64,000 nt of DNA from Castellaniella sp. MT123 (GCF_039614765.1 NZ_CP154879.1:62001-126000), one strand, 5' to 3'. Counted from the stretch's first letter, positions 10,072-19,245 are shown. Notes: a model not told the origin generated them from the letters alone. Numbers and translations: made by a program.

Positions 10072-10736
10072 TGCACCATTCCTCCTGCTTGCATCCGAAG
10101 TTCCACGCGGCGCAGCACGGTGGTCGTGAAGGTGGTCATGATCCAGTAGATGACGGCGATGACCAGGTAGATTTCCAGCGACCGGTAGGACACGCTGATG
10201 ATCTTCTGCCCTTCGTGCATCAGGTCATGGATGGTGACCAGGGACACCAGGGCGGAATTCTTGATCAATGAGATGAACTCGTTGCCCAGCGGCGGGATCA
10301 TCCGGATGAAGGCCTGGGGCAGGATGATCTTGATCATGGCCTGGCGCGACGACATGCCCAGCGACCGGGCGGCTTCCATCTGGCCGCGGTCGATCGACTG
10401 GATGGCGCCGCGCACGACCTCGGACACGTAGGACGCGGAATACATCCCCAGCCCCAGTACCCCGCAGACGAAGGCCGGCAGCAGGATGTTGAAGCGCGGC
10501 AGGCCGAAGAACCAGATGAACAGCTGGACCAGCAGCGGGGTGCCGCGAAACATGGACAAATAGACGCTGCAGATCCGGTAGGGCAGTTTGTGCTGCGGAT
10601 TCAGGCGGCCGATGCCGATGAGCAGGCCCAGCAGACAGGACAGCACCAGGGCGCCGACCGTCACCTCGACGGTGACGGCCGCGCCGCTAAGCAAAGCCTG
10701 CCAGTTGGTCCAGGCGGGCGTGAAATCAAAGTTCAT
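10068..10736 (-). CDS. Polar amino acid ABC transporter permease
   Basis: This 222-residue inner-membrane permease belongs to the HisM/GlnP family. The EAA-type coupling loop is visible as [23 protein letters not shown] near residues 140-162, preceded and followed by hydrophobic segments. The ATG at 10736 (MNFDFTPAW) overlaps the stop of the binding-protein gene by 4 bp; an earlier in-frame start at 10757 lies deeper in that gene and is less likely. A single permease gene suggests a homodimer. Confidence 0.9.
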   Translation of the reverse strand: MNFDFTPAWTNWQALLSGAAVTVEVTVGALVLSCLLGLLIGIGRLNPQHKLPYRICSVYLSMFRGTPLLVQLFIWFFGLPRFNILLPAFVCGVLGLGMYSASYVSEVVRGAIQSIDRGQMEAARSLGMSSRQAMIKIILPQAFIRMIPPLGNEFISLIKNSALVSLVTIHDLMHEGQKIISVSYRSLEIYLVIAVIYWIMTTFTTTVLRRVELRMQAGGMVQ

Positions 10737-11476
10737 TGGTGGCCTTCCCCAAACCATTTCACGACGATCTTGTCATAGGTGCCGTTGGCCTTCAGGCGCG
10801 CCAGGGCGGCGTTCAGGTCCTTGGTCAGCTGGGGTTCGTTCTTGCTGACGGCGAAGCCGTATTCTTCCGTGGTGACCTGCTCGTTCAGCACCGTCAGGTT
10901 CGGGTGCGACTGGGCGTAGCGTTTGGCGGCCGGCTTGCCGGTGACGGCGGCGTCGGCCCGGCCCACTTCGACCAGGTTGAACATTTCTTCATTCTTTTCG
11001 ACTTCGACGCGCTGGGCCTGCGGGTAGTGGTCCTGCAGGTATTTGACGGACTTGGTGCCGACCTGCACGGAGACCTTCTTGCCCGCCAGATCCTTCAGGG
11101 TTTTGATCGGACCGTCTTTTTTGGTCAGGACGACCAGGCCGCCGGCGTAGTAGGAATCCGTGAAGTCCACGACCTGCTTGCGCTCGGGCGTGATGTAGAT
11201 GGCCGAGACGGCCATATCGGCGCGGCCCGACAGAATGGCGGGGATCAGGCCCTTGAAGTCGATGTCGGTCCATTCGATGGTCTTGCCCATTTCCTTGGCC
11301 AGGGCCGTGGTCAGATCGATGTCGAAACCGGTGCGGTGGCCGGCCTCGGTGAATTCCATCGGGGGGAAGGTCGGGTCGGTGACGGCGCGGATCGTGCCGG
11401 CGGCCTGGCTGGTGGCCGAGGCGCCCATCAGGCTGGCGGCGAGCAGCAGGGCGGTCAGGGTGGGACGAAGGGTCAT
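10733..11476 (-). CDS. Periplasmic amino acid-binding protein (SBP family 3)
   Basis: This 247-residue protein starts with a signal peptide (MTLRPTLTALLLAASLMGASATSQAAG, cleavage near residue 26), then the family-3 binding-protein signature GFDIDLTTALAKEMG. The ADMAVSAIYITPERKQVVDFT block carries the conserved ligand-contacting Arg that holds the amino acid carboxylate. It is the first transport gene of the operon, 32 bp downstream of the IclR-type regulator gene and overlapping the permease gene. Specificity is not certain from sequence. Confidence 0.9.
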   Translation of the reverse strand: MTLRPTLTALLLAASLMGASATSQAAGTIRAVTDPTFPPMEFTEAGHRTGFDIDLTTALAKEMGKTIEWTDIDFKGLIPAILSGRADMAVSAIYITPERKQVVDFTDSYYAGGLVVLTKKDGPIKTLKDLAGKKVSVQVGTKSVKYLQDHYPQAQRVEVEKNEEMFNLVEVGRADAAVTGKPAAKRYAQSHPNLTVLNEQVTTEEYGFAVSKNEPQLTKDLNAALARLKANGTYDKIVVKWFGEGHQ

Positions 11477-11508
11477 GGCGGTTCCTTAGGGGGAAATGAG
11501 AAAGGGGG

Positions 11509-12264
11509 CTACAGGCTCTGCAGCCGGGAAGAAAGACGGGCGGCCACGTGGACCGTCATGTCGGTGAGCGCCTGGGCGCGGTTGCCGATCCGGGTGTTGG
11601 GCGCCATCAGCGTGATGGCGGCGACGGCATGGCTGGAGACCTGGAAGATCGGGGCGCTGATCCCCCAGACCCCGGCATCGACCTCGCTGTCGGTGCAGGC
11701 ATAGCCCCGCGCCCTGATGTCGGAGAGTTCGGTTTCCAGGTGCCGGCGCTGGGTTTCGTCGAGCAAGCCATCGCGTTCCAGGTCGCGCAGGACGATGGCC
11801 TGGCGCTTGGCCGGCATGAAGGCCAGCAGGGTCTTCGCCGAGGCGCCCTTCAGCAGCGGCAGCCCGCGGCCTTTCACGAAGGAACAGCGCAGCTGCTGGT
11901 TGCTTTCGATCATTTCGATGCAGACCACCTGCTGGTTGACTTCCATCAGCAGTCCAGCCGATTCGCCCGTCTGGCGCGACAGCTGTTCCAGTTCGGATCG
12001 GGCTTCCAGCCGCAGATAGGAGGATTGTTCGAACCCCCGGACCAGCGGCAGGCACATTGGCCCAGGCAGGAACTGATCGTCGTGGTCCATGACGAAGCCC
12101 CAGCGCCTGAGCAGCGCCAGCTGGCGGTACAGGGTGCTTTTCGCCAGACCGGTTTCGACCATCAGGTCGCCGATGGAGGCCGGGCGTTCCAGGCGACCCA
12201 GGGTGGACAGAACCAGCAGCATGCGTTCTGCGCCTCCTTTGATCTCGGTGTCCTTTGGCGTCAT
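11509..12264 (-). CDS. IclR-family transcriptional regulator
   Basis: This 251-residue protein has an N-terminal winged helix (IGDLMVETGLAKSTLYRQLALLRRWGFV, ~residues 30-57) and an IclR effector domain ending in GYACTDSEVDAGVWGISAPIF. It lies just upstream of the amino acid transporter and hutG genes on the same strand and probably controls them. The ATG at 12264 (MTPKDTEIKGG) is chosen because it gives a normal family length; the frame is open to 12420, but the added 52 residues look unlike this family and would cover the candidate operator at 12331-12382. Confidence 0.85.
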   Translation of the reverse strand: MTPKDTEIKGGAERMLLVLSTLGRLERPASIGDLMVETGLAKSTLYRQLALLRRWGFVMDHDDQFLPGPMCLPLVRGFEQSSYLRLEARSELEQLSRQTGESAGLLMEVNQQVVCIEMIESNQQLRCSFVKGRGLPLLKGASAKTLLAFMPAKRQAIVLRDLERDGLLDETQRRHLETELSDIRARGYACTDSEVDAGVWGISAPIFQVSSHAVAAITLMAPNTRIGNRAQALTDMTVHVAARLSSRLQSL

Positions 12265-12330
12265 GGATTGTGTCTTGCGGGTGGTTGACCCGTGCCCGGC
12301 GGTCGTTGGGGGAAATTCGATGGGTTCATT

Positions 12331-12382
12331 ATGAGATCCTGTTCTCAAAAAATGTTTTCCATAATCCTGTTTTATGAGAATC
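12331..12382 (-). promoter_or_regulatory. Candidate operator upstream of the IclR-type gene
   Basis: ATGAGATCCTGTTCTCA (12331-12347) and ATAATCCTGTTTTATGAGAA (12361-12380) share the core ATCCTGTT at 12336 and 12364, exactly 28 bp apart. The first copy also has GAGA/TCTC arms. The region is AT-rich against a GC-rich background and lies 67-118 bp upstream of the regulator start, the usual place for an autoregulatory site. No protein-specific consensus was tested. Confidence 0.4.
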
Positions 12383-12489
12383 AAAGGGTAATCCCTAATC
12401 GATGATGCCGTCGCCGACAACAGTGCGTAGTTTTCGCCCAGCGTCTTTAAGTCCTTGAGCGGCCAACGGAACTTGGGGTAACCCGCAGT

Positions 12490-12524
12490 TTGTCCAGGGG
12501 TTTGTCCACAGTCGGCGTGGATAA
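12490..12524. repeat. Composite palindromic intergenic element, copy 1
   Basis: TTGTCCA (12490-12496), 5 bases, TTGTCCAC (12502-12509), 7 bases, GTGGATAA (12517-12524). The last two blocks form an inverted repeat with one mismatch, and the first block is a direct repeat 12 bp upstream. The half-site resembles a DnaA box. Copies 2 and 3 have the same spacing. Confidence 0.65.
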
Positions 12525-12618
12525 ATGGGGCACGGTCGCCTGGGCCACAGGCTGGTCAATTTTTTATCTGTAGTTCCAACTATCTGATTTTTAGTCTGAA
12601 AATCGGGTGATCCAGCAC

Positions 12619-12653
12619 TTGTCCATGAGCTTGTCCACATTCCGCGTGGACAA
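12619..12653. repeat. Composite palindromic intergenic element, copy 2
   Basis: TTGTCCA (12619-12625), 5 bases, TTGTCCAC (12631-12638), 7 bases, GTGGACAA (12646-12653). Here the inverted repeat is perfect over 8 bp. The copy lies 129 bp from copy 1 and 63 bp before the mscS start. The rest of 12421-12715 shows no gene; a small GATTTT/AAAATC hairpin at 12586-12604 is the only other structure noticed. Confidence 0.7.
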
Positions 12654-12715
12654 ATCCGGCCTGGTCCGCCCGCACACTAAAATGTCTGGATCCCATTTCG
12701 TTGAATAGGATTTCC

Positions 12716-13552
12716 ATGGAACAGTTTCAGGCCTTCTGGGCGTCGATGCCCGATTTTCAGGATGCCGCCGTGCATCTGCTGGTGACGCTGATCATCCTGG
12801 TCGTGGGCTGGACGGTCTCCAACCTGCTGGGGAACTGGGTGCGGCGGCTGTCGAGGCATTCCGCGCGGATCGATCCCACGATCATCCCGATCGTGCGCAG
12901 CGTCACCGTCTGGTCGGTGCGCACCGTGGTGCTGCTGGCGGTACTGGCGCGGCTGGGGGTGCAGACCGCCAGCCTGGTGGCCATGCTGGGCGCGTCAGCC
13001 TTGGCGATCGGCCTGGCCCTGCAGGGAACCCTGCAGAACTTCGCCGCCGGCATCATGCTGCTGCTGTTGCGGCCGGTGCGCGCCGGGGAATATGTCTCGG
13101 TCGAGGGCAAGGGCGCCGGTACGGTCGATGAAATCGGCCTGTTCATGACGCGGCTGGTGCAGTCCGACGGCATCCAGGTGCTGCTGCCCAATTCGGCGGT
13201 CTGGGGCAACCCCATTGTCAATTACAGCCGCAACTCGACGCGCCGTCTGGACATGCTGCTGGGCGTGCGCCACGATGATGATCTCGAGACCGCCTTGGGC
13301 GTTTTACGGGATCTGGTGGCCCGGCAGGCCGACGTGCTGCCCGACCCGGCGCCCGAGGTCATGGTGATGGAATACCGCGACAGCGCCGTGATGCTGAACA
13401 TCCGCCTGTGGACGCTGGCCGACAAATACTGGGACGTGCGCTTCGACCTGCATCGCCGCGCGCCGCAGGCGCTGCGTCAGGCGGGCCTGCGCAGCCCGAT
13501 TCCGCTGCGCGAGGTGCGCACAGTGGACGCGCCCGCCGCCAGTGATTCCTGA
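12716..13552 (+). CDS. mscS: Small-conductance mechanosensitive channel (MscS family)
   Basis: This 278-residue protein is close to the E. coli MscS length (286). Three hydrophobic segments lie near residues 16-38, 58-80 and 85-120; the last contains the Gly/Ala-rich pore helix ALAIGLALQGTLQNFAAGIMLLLLRP. The beta domain follows with EYVSVEGKGAGTVDEIGLF and the LPNSAVWGNPIVNYSRN block. It releases solutes during hypo-osmotic shock. The ATG at 12716 is used; an in-frame TTG at 12701 adds five residues. Confidence 0.93.
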   Translation: MEQFQAFWASMPDFQDAAVHLLVTLIILVVGWTVSNLLGNWVRRLSRHSARIDPTIIPIVRSVTVWSVRTVVLLAVLARLGVQTASLVAMLGASALAIGLALQGTLQNFAAGIMLLLLRPVRAGEYVSVEGKGAGTVDEIGLFMTRLVQSDGIQVLLPNSAVWGNPIVNYSRNSTRRLDMLLGVRHDDDLETALGVLRDLVARQADVLPDPAPEVMVMEYRDSAVMLNIRLWTLADKYWDVRFDLHRRAPQALRQAGLRSPIPLREVRTVDAPAASDS

Positions 13553-13571
13553 ACCCCGCGCCGGTTAAAGC

Positions 13572-14531
13572 CTATTCGTCCACCATCCGGTTCAGGCGGT
13601 CCGCATCCAGCGGCCGCTGGCCGTTTTCGATGCGTTGCCCCAGGTCTTCCATGGCCTGGCAGAGCTTGTGGATGCGCTGGTCCTGCTGCGCACTGTGATT
13701 GATCAGTTCGTGCAGCACCTGGACCAGCGGGTCGTCGTCCGAACGCCCGACCCCATAAGGCGCGAAGTCCTCGGGGCGGTCTTCCGCCGCGCCACCCGTC
13801 CGCGCGCGGCCCTCGTCCGCCCGTCCGCGCTGCAGCAGGTCCTGCAGGGGGCGTGCGGCCCATTCGGACTGACAGGGCAGGCCCTGGGCGGTGGCGGATG
13901 CCGTATCGCCCGGCCGCGCGGTCACGCCGTCGGGCGTGGTCGCCGATGGGAATGGGGCGGGTTGCGCCTCGGTGTGGTCCGGCACGTTCGCCGGATCGGG
14001 CGCGGCCTCGTGGTCCTGCGGCAGGATGATGCGGGCCGGATTGCCCACCGCAGTGGCACCCGCCGGTACCGGCTTGATGACGACGGCGTTGGACCCGATG
14101 CGCGCATGGGCGCCGACGGTGAAGCCGCCCAGGATCTGCGCGCCGGCCCCGACCACGACGCCTTCTTCTAGCGTGGGATGGCGTTTTTCGCCTTTGTACA
14201 ACCGTGTGCCGCCCAGGGTGACGCCCTGATAGATCGTGCAGTCGTCTCCGATCTCGGCGGTCTCGCCGATCACGACGCCGAAGCCGTGGTCGATGAAGAC
14301 GCGGTTGCCGATCCGGGCGCCCGGATGGATCTCGATGCCGGTCAGCAGCCGCCCCAGGTGCGAGACGAACCGCCCCGCCCAGTACCAGTGCCGGATCCAC
14401 AGACGGTGGGCCATGCGGTGGATCAGGATGGCGTGCAGGCCGGGATAGCAGGTCAGGATCTCGATACGGCTGCGGGCGGCCGGGTCCCGTTCGTGGATGC
14501 AGGCGATGTCTTCGCGAAGCTGATCAAACAT
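13572..14531 (-). CDS. cysE: Serine O-acetyltransferase (CysE, EpsC-like) with long C-terminal tail
   Basis: This 319-residue protein transfers acetyl from acetyl-CoA to serine in cysteine biosynthesis. Residues ~1-60 form the short helical N-domain; the left-handed beta-helix of hexapeptide repeats follows ([50 protein letters not shown]), with the catalytic His in [11 protein letters not shown]. The enzyme core ends near VGNPARIIL at about residue 171. The remaining ~148 residues are Pro/Ala/Asp-rich and then helical ([21 protein letters not shown]), which is unusual. It is 6 bp downstream of trmJ on the same strand. Confidence 0.92.
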   Translation of the reverse strand: MFDQLREDIACIHERDPAARSRIEILTCYPGLHAILIHRMAHRLWIRHWYWAGRFVSHLGRLLTGIEIHPGARIGNRVFIDHGFGVVIGETAEIGDDCTIYQGVTLGGTRLYKGEKRHPTLEEGVVVGAGAQILGGFTVGAHARIGSNAVVIKPVPAGATAVGNPARIILPQDHEAAPDPANVPDHTEAQPAPFPSATTPDGVTARPGDTASATAQGLPCQSEWAARPLQDLLQRGRADEGRARTGGAAEDRPEDFAPYGVGRSDDDPLVQVLHELINHSAQQDQRIHKLCQAMEDLGQRIENGQRPLDADRLNRMVDE

Positions 14532-14537
14532 GATGGT

Positions 14538-15362
14538 TCAGGTAGGGTCCTGGGGGTGTGTGTGGCGGGCGGTGCGGATCATGGCGGTGCACAATCCTCG
14601 CATCATATCCACTTCGTCGGTGGTCAGGCGGCTGCGGGTCCACATCTGCCGCATGCGTGGAACGAGCTTCTTCGGGTGCTGCGGATCCAGGAAACCCACG
14701 GCGATCAGGGCTTGTTCGAAATGGTCGAGCATGGCCTGGAGCCGTTCGCTGCTGGCCGGATCGGCGCCCGGGTCGTGGCGCCCGTGCGTGTCGGGCAGGC
14801 GGGCTTCGTGCGTCAGCGGCAGCAGCGCGTAGCGCATTTCCCATGCCGCCAATTGCAGCGCCTGGGATACGTTCAGAGAGCTGTATTCCGGATTGGCCGG
14901 AATGTGGCAGACCTGCTGGCACAGCGTGATGTCGTCGTTGGACAGGCCGGATCGCTCGGTGCCCAGGACGATGGCGATCCGCGCGCCGGCCCGCGACAGT
15001 TCGGTCGCGGCCTGCGCGGCGGCTTCGCGGATGTCACAGGGTGGTGGGCCCAGGGCGCGGGCGCGCGCCGTCAGGGCGAAGGCCAGGGTCGTGGGACCCA
15101 GCGCGTCGGCCAGGCTGGCGTGGATGCGGGCCTGTTCCAGGACGTCGCCCGCTCCGCTGGCCAGCGCCTGGGCATCCGGATGCCGCAGCACGTCAGGGTC
15201 CCCGGGGGTGACCAGATGCAGCGCGTGGAACCCCATGGTCTTGATGGCCCGGGCAGCCGATCCGACGTTGCCGGGATGGCTGGGGCTGACCATGATGAAG
15301 CGCACGCGGGCGAACGGATCGGGGGCCGTCGCAGCGGAATCGGAGGAAACTGGCAGAGTCAT
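14538..15362 (-). CDS. trmJ: tRNA (cytidine/uridine-32 2'-O)-methyltransferase TrmJ
   Basis: This 274-residue SPOUT-class RNA methyltransferase would methylate the ribose of tRNA position 32. It carries the three SPOUT motifs: FIMVSPSHPGNVGSAARAIK (~22-41), IVLGTERSGLS (~131-141) and IPANPEYSSLNVSQALQL (~153-170), the last forming the knot and SAM pocket. The C-terminal ~70 residues form the helical extension typical of TrmJ. It is divergent from suhB, with 40 bp between starts, an arrangement I recall from other betaproteobacteria. Confidence 0.92.
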   Translation of the reverse strand: MTLPVSSDSAATAPDPFARVRFIMVSPSHPGNVGSAARAIKTMGFHALHLVTPGDPDVLRHPDAQALASGAGDVLEQARIHASLADALGPTTLAFALTARARALGPPPCDIREAAAQAATELSRAGARIAIVLGTERSGLSNDDITLCQQVCHIPANPEYSSLNVSQALQLAAWEMRYALLPLTHEARLPDTHGRHDPGADPASSERLQAMLDHFEQALIAVGFLDPQHPKKLVPRMRQMWTRSRLTTDEVDMMRGLCTAMIRTARHTHPQDPT

Positions 15363-15402
15363 TTAAAATAGAAAACTTATTACCCGTGATCTTTGGAAAC
15401 CT

Positions 15403-16185
15403 ATGCATCCGATGCTCAACACCGCCATCAAGGCGGCACGCCGCGCAGGCGCCATCATCAACCGCGCCGGCCTGGACCTGGAACGCCTGAACGTGGCGCG
15501 CAAGGGTCCAAAGGACTACGTCACCGAGGTCGATCGGGCTGCCGAGGAATCCATCATCGACATTTTACGCACAGCCTATCCCGATCATGGCTTTCTGGGC
15601 GAGGAAACCGGTGTGCACGCGGTCGCCGGCGGTCGCGCAACGCCTGAATTCCAGTGGGTGATCGATCCGCTGGACGGCACCACGAATTTCATCCATGGCT
15701 TTCAGCACTACGCCGTGTCCATCGCGCTGATGCAGCGCGGGCAGGCCACTCACGCGGTGATTTACGACCCGACCCGCAACGAGATGTTCACCGCCAGCCG
15801 GGGCAGCGGCGCCTTCCTGAACGATCGCCGCGTGCGCGTGTCGTCCTGCCTGCGCTATCACGACGCCTTGCTGGCTTCGCATATTCCGCAATCCACGGCA
15901 CTGCCGGCCACTTCGCCCTTCGTGCCGCTGCTGGCCGAATGCGCTGCCGCGCGCCGCACCGGCTCGACGGTGCTGGATCTGGCCTGGGTCGCCAGCGGGC
16001 GGCTGGATGGTTTCTGCGGCGTGGGCCTCAAGCCCTGGGATATGGCCGCCGGCAGCCTGCTGGTCCTGGAAGCCGGCGGGCTGATCGCCGATTTCCAGGG
16101 CGAGCAGGGCTGGCTGGAATCCGGCAACGTGCTGGCCGCCACCCCCAAGATCTTCGCCCAGATGATGGCCCATCTCCACGTCTGA
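15403..16185 (+). CDS. suhB: Inositol-1-monophosphatase family protein SuhB
   Basis: This 260-residue Mg-dependent phosphatase has all family metal motifs: EVDRAAEESI, GEETG, IDPLDGTTNFIHG (~86-98) and KPWDMAAGSLLVLEAGG (~206-222). SuhB also joins rRNA antitermination complexes in E. coli; whether that holds here is unknown. The ATG at 15403 follows a short AT-rich divergent promoter region shared with trmJ (15363-15402). Confidence 0.93.
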   Translation: MHPMLNTAIKAARRAGAIINRAGLDLERLNVARKGPKDYVTEVDRAAEESIIDILRTAYPDHGFLGEETGVHAVAGGRATPEFQWVIDPLDGTTNFIHGFQHYAVSIALMQRGQATHAVIYDPTRNEMFTASRGSGAFLNDRRVRVSSCLRYHDALLASHIPQSTALPATSPFVPLLAECAAARRTGSTVLDLAWVASGRLDGFCGVGLKPWDMAAGSLLVLEAGGLIADFQGEQGWLESGNVLAATPKIFAQMMAHLHV

Positions 16186-16200
16186 CAAGGAATCCCCAAC

Positions 16201-17781
16201 ATGGAGTGGTTGCTGGATCCGGCAGCCTGGGTGGGCCTGTTCACCCTGATCGTCCTCGAAATTGTCCTGGGCATCGACAATCTGGTCTTCATCGCGATTC
16301 TGGTGGACAAGCTCCCGCCCAAGGAACGCGACCGTGCACGGGTGACGGGGCTCAGCCTGGCATTGGTCATGCGGCTGCTGCTGCTGACGCTGATGTCCCA
16401 CCTGGTGACCTTCACCACGCCCTTGTTCCATGTGGGCGACATGGGGTTTTCCGGCCGGGACGTGATCCTGATCGTCGGCGGGTTCTTCCTGCTGTTCAAG
16501 GGCACGTTCGAACTGCATGATCGGATCGAGGGCCGCACGCAGCGGGCCTCGGGGTCCCGCCTGCACGCCGGCTTCGCGGTGATCGTCACCCAGATCGTGA
16601 TCCTGGACGCGGTGTTCTCCATCGACTCAGTGATCACGGCGGTGGGGATGGTGGATCATCTCGCCATCATGATGGCGGCGGTGGTGATCGCCATGGGCAT
16701 CATGCTGGTGGCGTCCAAGCCGCTGACGACGTTTGTCAATGCCCACCAGACCGTGGTCATCCTGTGTCTGGGGTTCCTGCTGACCATCGGCTTTTCACTG
16801 ATGGCCGACGGCTTCAAATTCCCGGTCCCCAAGGGCTACCTGTACGCCGCCATCGTCTTTTCAGTGCTGATCGAGACCCTGAACCAATGGGCCAAACGCA
16901 ACGTCCGGCGTGCCGAGATGCGCCGGCCGCTGCGCGAACGCACCGCCGAAACCGTCCTGCTGATGCTGGGGCGCAAACCGCTGGTCGGCCCGGAACCTGA
17001 AGACGGCCAGGCGGCCGCCAAGCCCATCGAGGTGTTCGGCGACGAGGAACGCAATATGGTCAGCGGGGTGCTGACGCTCAGCGATCGCAACGTCCATTCC
17101 GTGATGACCCCCCGCACCGATGTTTCCTGGATCAATCTGGAAGCGCCCGTCGAGGAATTGCGCGAGCAACTGATCCGCGAGCCGCACAGCTTTTTCCCTG
17201 TCTGCCGGGGCACCCTGGACGAGGTCGTCGGGGTCGGGCGCGCGAAAGATCTGCTGCTGGACCTGATCGAACACGGCGGCATCCGCGAAACCCGCCTGCG
17301 CGAACCGATCATCGTCCATGAAAGCATCCAGATCCTGTCGCTCATGGAAACGCTCAAGCGCGCCCATGGCCTGCTGGTGCTGGTGGCCGACGAATTCGGT
17401 TCCATCGTCGGCGTGGTGACGCCCATCGACATCTTCGAGGCCATCGCCGGTGAATTCCCCGACGAGGACGAGGCCCCCGACATCATCGACCAGGGTCAGG
17501 GCCGCTGGCGGGTGGACGGCGCCGCCGACCTGCACCATCTGGAACAGATCCTGCATACCGACGGCCTGGTGGACGAGGACGAGGAATACTCCACCATCGC
17601 CGGCTACCTGCTCAGCCGCTTCGGCCGCCTGCCAGACGTCGGCGACCAGTGTGAACTTGTGCACGACTACGACGGCTTCCGCTTCACTGTCGCCGCCCTG
17701 GAAGGCCGCCGAATCTCCGCCGTGCAGATCGAACGCATCCCCCCTCTCGACACAGAACCCGAGGTGGAACAGTTAGGGTGA
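16201..17781 (+). CDS. TerC-family membrane protein fused to CBS pair and CorC/HlyC domain
   Basis: This 526-residue protein combines a TerC-type membrane domain (residues ~1-235; [13 protein letters not shown] and [13 protein letters not shown] carry the conserved acidic metal-binding residues), a CBS-domain pair (~285-410; [11 protein letters not shown] and [15 protein letters not shown]) and a CorC/HlyC-associated domain at the C-terminus (~425-515). This is the YoaE/YegH architecture. TerC relatives export manganese or aid metalation of secreted enzymes; the substrate here is not known. It starts 15 bp after suhB and may be co-transcribed. Confidence 0.88.
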   Translation: MEWLLDPAAWVGLFTLIVLEIVLGIDNLVFIAILVDKLPPKERDRARVTGLSLALVMRLLLLTLMSHLVTFTTPLFHVGDMGFSGRDVILIVGGFFLLFKGTFELHDRIEGRTQRASGSRLHAGFAVIVTQIVILDAVFSIDSVITAVGMVDHLAIMMAAVVIAMGIMLVASKPLTTFVNAHQTVVILCLGFLLTIGFSLMADGFKFPVPKGYLYAAIVFSVLIETLNQWAKRNVRRAEMRRPLRERTAETVLLMLGRKPLVGPEPEDGQAAAKPIEVFGDEERNMVSGVLTLSDRNVHSVMTPRTDVSWINLEAPVEELREQLIREPHSFFPVCRGTLDEVVGVGRAKDLLLDLIEHGGIRETRLREPIIVHESIQILSLMETLKRAHGLLVLVADEFGSIVGVVTPIDIFEAIAGEFPDEDEAPDIIDQGQGRWRVDGAADLHHLEQILHTDGLVDEDEEYSTIAGYLLSRFGRLPDVGDQCELVHDYDGFRFTVAALEGRRISAVQIERIPPLDTEPEVEQLG

Positions 17782-18558
17782 ACCGCCTGCAGGCGGCCAC
17801 CCATGCATCCGGATTCCGTCCGTATCGATCGAAATCCAGCCCCCGCGCGTCGGCGCGGCATGATCGAATTCCCAGTCGGGCAGCACGTAGCGCCGGCCCT
17901 CATGATCGCCCAGCGGCACCGTGTGGACCGCCGGCCGGTGCGTATGACCGTGAATCAGTGTCTCGCAGCCGGCGGATGCCATGGCCCGGCTTACCGCATC
18001 CCGGTTCACGTCCATGATCCGCATCGGCTTGGTGCCGTGGGCCCGTCGGCTGCGTTCGCGCGCCCATCGGGCGATCGCCCGGCGCAGCGGCAGCGGCAGG
18101 GCCAGGAACATCTTCTGTATCCAGGGGGTGCGCACCACACACCGGAAGCGCTGGTAGGCGACGTCATCCGTGCAGTATTCGTCCCCGTGCGCCAGCAGGA
18201 TTGCGCCGGCATCGGTGTCCAGGCGGATGGGGGCGGGGATCAGTTGCGCGCCCAGCGCGCGGGCCAGGGCCGCGCCCATCAGGAAATCCCGGTTGCCGTG
18301 GATCAGCCACAGCGGGATTGCTTGCGCCGTCAGGCGCAGTTCGCGCAGGGCGTCTTCCAGCCAGGCGGGCGGCTGACGCAGCGCGTGGTCGTCGCCGATC
18401 CAGGCATCGAAGATGTCGCCGCACAGGATCAGTGTCTGGGCCTGCGTGCGGGCCTGCGCCAGAAAATCGTAAAAGGCGCCCGCCGTCCGTGGAACGGCGG
18501 CGCCCAGGTGGATGTCCGAGGCGATCCAGAGGACGCCTGGAAGTCTCGCCTTATTCAA
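17773..18558 (-). CDS. lpxH: UDP-2,3-diacylglucosamine diphosphatase LpxH
   Basis: This 261-residue metallophosphoesterase makes lipid X in lipid A synthesis. Motifs are [35 protein letters not shown] and HGHTHRP, the complete dimetal set for LpxH. The protein ends 9 bp inside the convergent TerC-type gene. A TTG at 18558 is the best start: it overlaps the cyclophilin stop by 8 bp and gives a near-normal length, since no ATG or GTG lies close before the first motif. The start is the least certain part. Confidence 0.88.
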   Translation of the reverse strand: MNKARLPGVLWIASDIHLGAAVPRTAGAFYDFLAQARTQAQTLILCGDIFDAWIGDDHALRQPPAWLEDALRELRLTAQAIPLWLIHGNRDFLMGAALARALGAQLIPAPIRLDTDAGAILLAHGDEYCTDDVAYQRFRCVVRTPWIQKMFLALPLPLRRAIARWARERSRRAHGTKPMRIMDVNRDAVSRAMASAGCETLIHGHTHRPAVHTVPLGDHEGRRYVLPDWEFDHAAPTRGGWISIDTDGIRMHGWPPAGGSP

Positions 18559-19192
18559 CCAGGGTGGCGCTTTCGATGACGACGTCTTCCACCGGGACGT
18601 CTTGGTGGAAGCCCTTGTTGCCGGTCTTGACCTTCTTGATCTCATCGACCACTTCCGTGCCTTCGATGACGCGGCCGAACACCGTGTAGCCCCAGCCGTT
18701 GGAGGTGGGCGCCGTGAAGTTCAGGAAGTCGTTGTCCGCCACGTTGATGAAGAACTGGGCGGTGGCCGAGTGCGGGTCGGACGTGCGCGCCATGGCCAGC
18801 GTGTAGCGATTGTTCTTCAGGCCGTTGTTGGCCTCGTTTTCGACGGGGGCGTGGGTCTGCTTTTGCTTCATGCCGGGTTCGAAACCACCGCCCTGGACCA
18901 TGAAGTTGTTGATGACGCGGTGAAAGATCGTGCCGTCGTAGAAGCCTTCCTTCACGTAGGTCAGGAAGTTTTCGACCGTCTTGGGTGCTTTGTCGGCATC
19001 CAGCTCGATGAGCATGTCGCCCTTGTTGGTGTGCAGCTTGACGTGCGGATTGGTGCTCATGGGTTTGCCTTGGGTGGAGTTGAGGGGACCGGAAGCGGCG
19101 CCTGCCAGGCCGGGGGCCATGGCCAGGGCGCAGCCCAGGCTGAGGACGCGCATCCAGGACAGGATGCGGGTGGAAAAAAACGGATGGGACAT
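18551..19192 (-). CDS. ppiA: Peptidyl-prolyl cis-trans isomerase, cyclophilin type
   Basis: This 213-residue form has an N-terminal extension with a signal-peptide-like stretch ([19 protein letters not shown], from residue 14) followed by a cyclophilin domain. [18 protein letters not shown] and [14 protein letters not shown] are the catalytic and substrate-groove segments. The periplasmic PpiA reading uses ATG 19192 (or 19153). An internal ATG ([17 protein letters not shown], near residue 45) would give a cytoplasmic PpiB-like enzyme. lpxH overlaps the 3' end. Confidence 0.88.
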   Translation of the reverse strand: MSHPFFSTRILSWMRVLSLGCALAMAPGLAGAASGPLNSTQGKPMSTNPHVKLHTNKGDMLIELDADKAPKTVENFLTYVKEGFYDGTIFHRVINNFMVQGGGFEPGMKQKQTHAPVENEANNGLKNNRYTLAMARTSDPHSATAQFFINVADNDFLNFTAPTSNGWGYTVFGRVIEGTEVVDEIKKVKTGNKGFHQDVPVEDVVIESATLVE

Positions 19193-19245
19193 GAGTATCG
19201 GCGGCGGTCGGTTGAAGGGACGCGAGCGGTTGGCGCGGGTGCCGC

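Noticed and set aside
12395-12640. Small minus-strand frame (81 residues) upstream of the IclR-type gene
   Set aside because: No ribosome site or family resemblance; it covers the palindromic repeats and the AT-rich candidate operator.
12490-12653. The DnaA-box-like clusters as a replication origin
   Set aside because: No dnaA, dnaN, gidA or rpmH nearby and no AT-rich unwinding region; the same element recurs 38 kb away.
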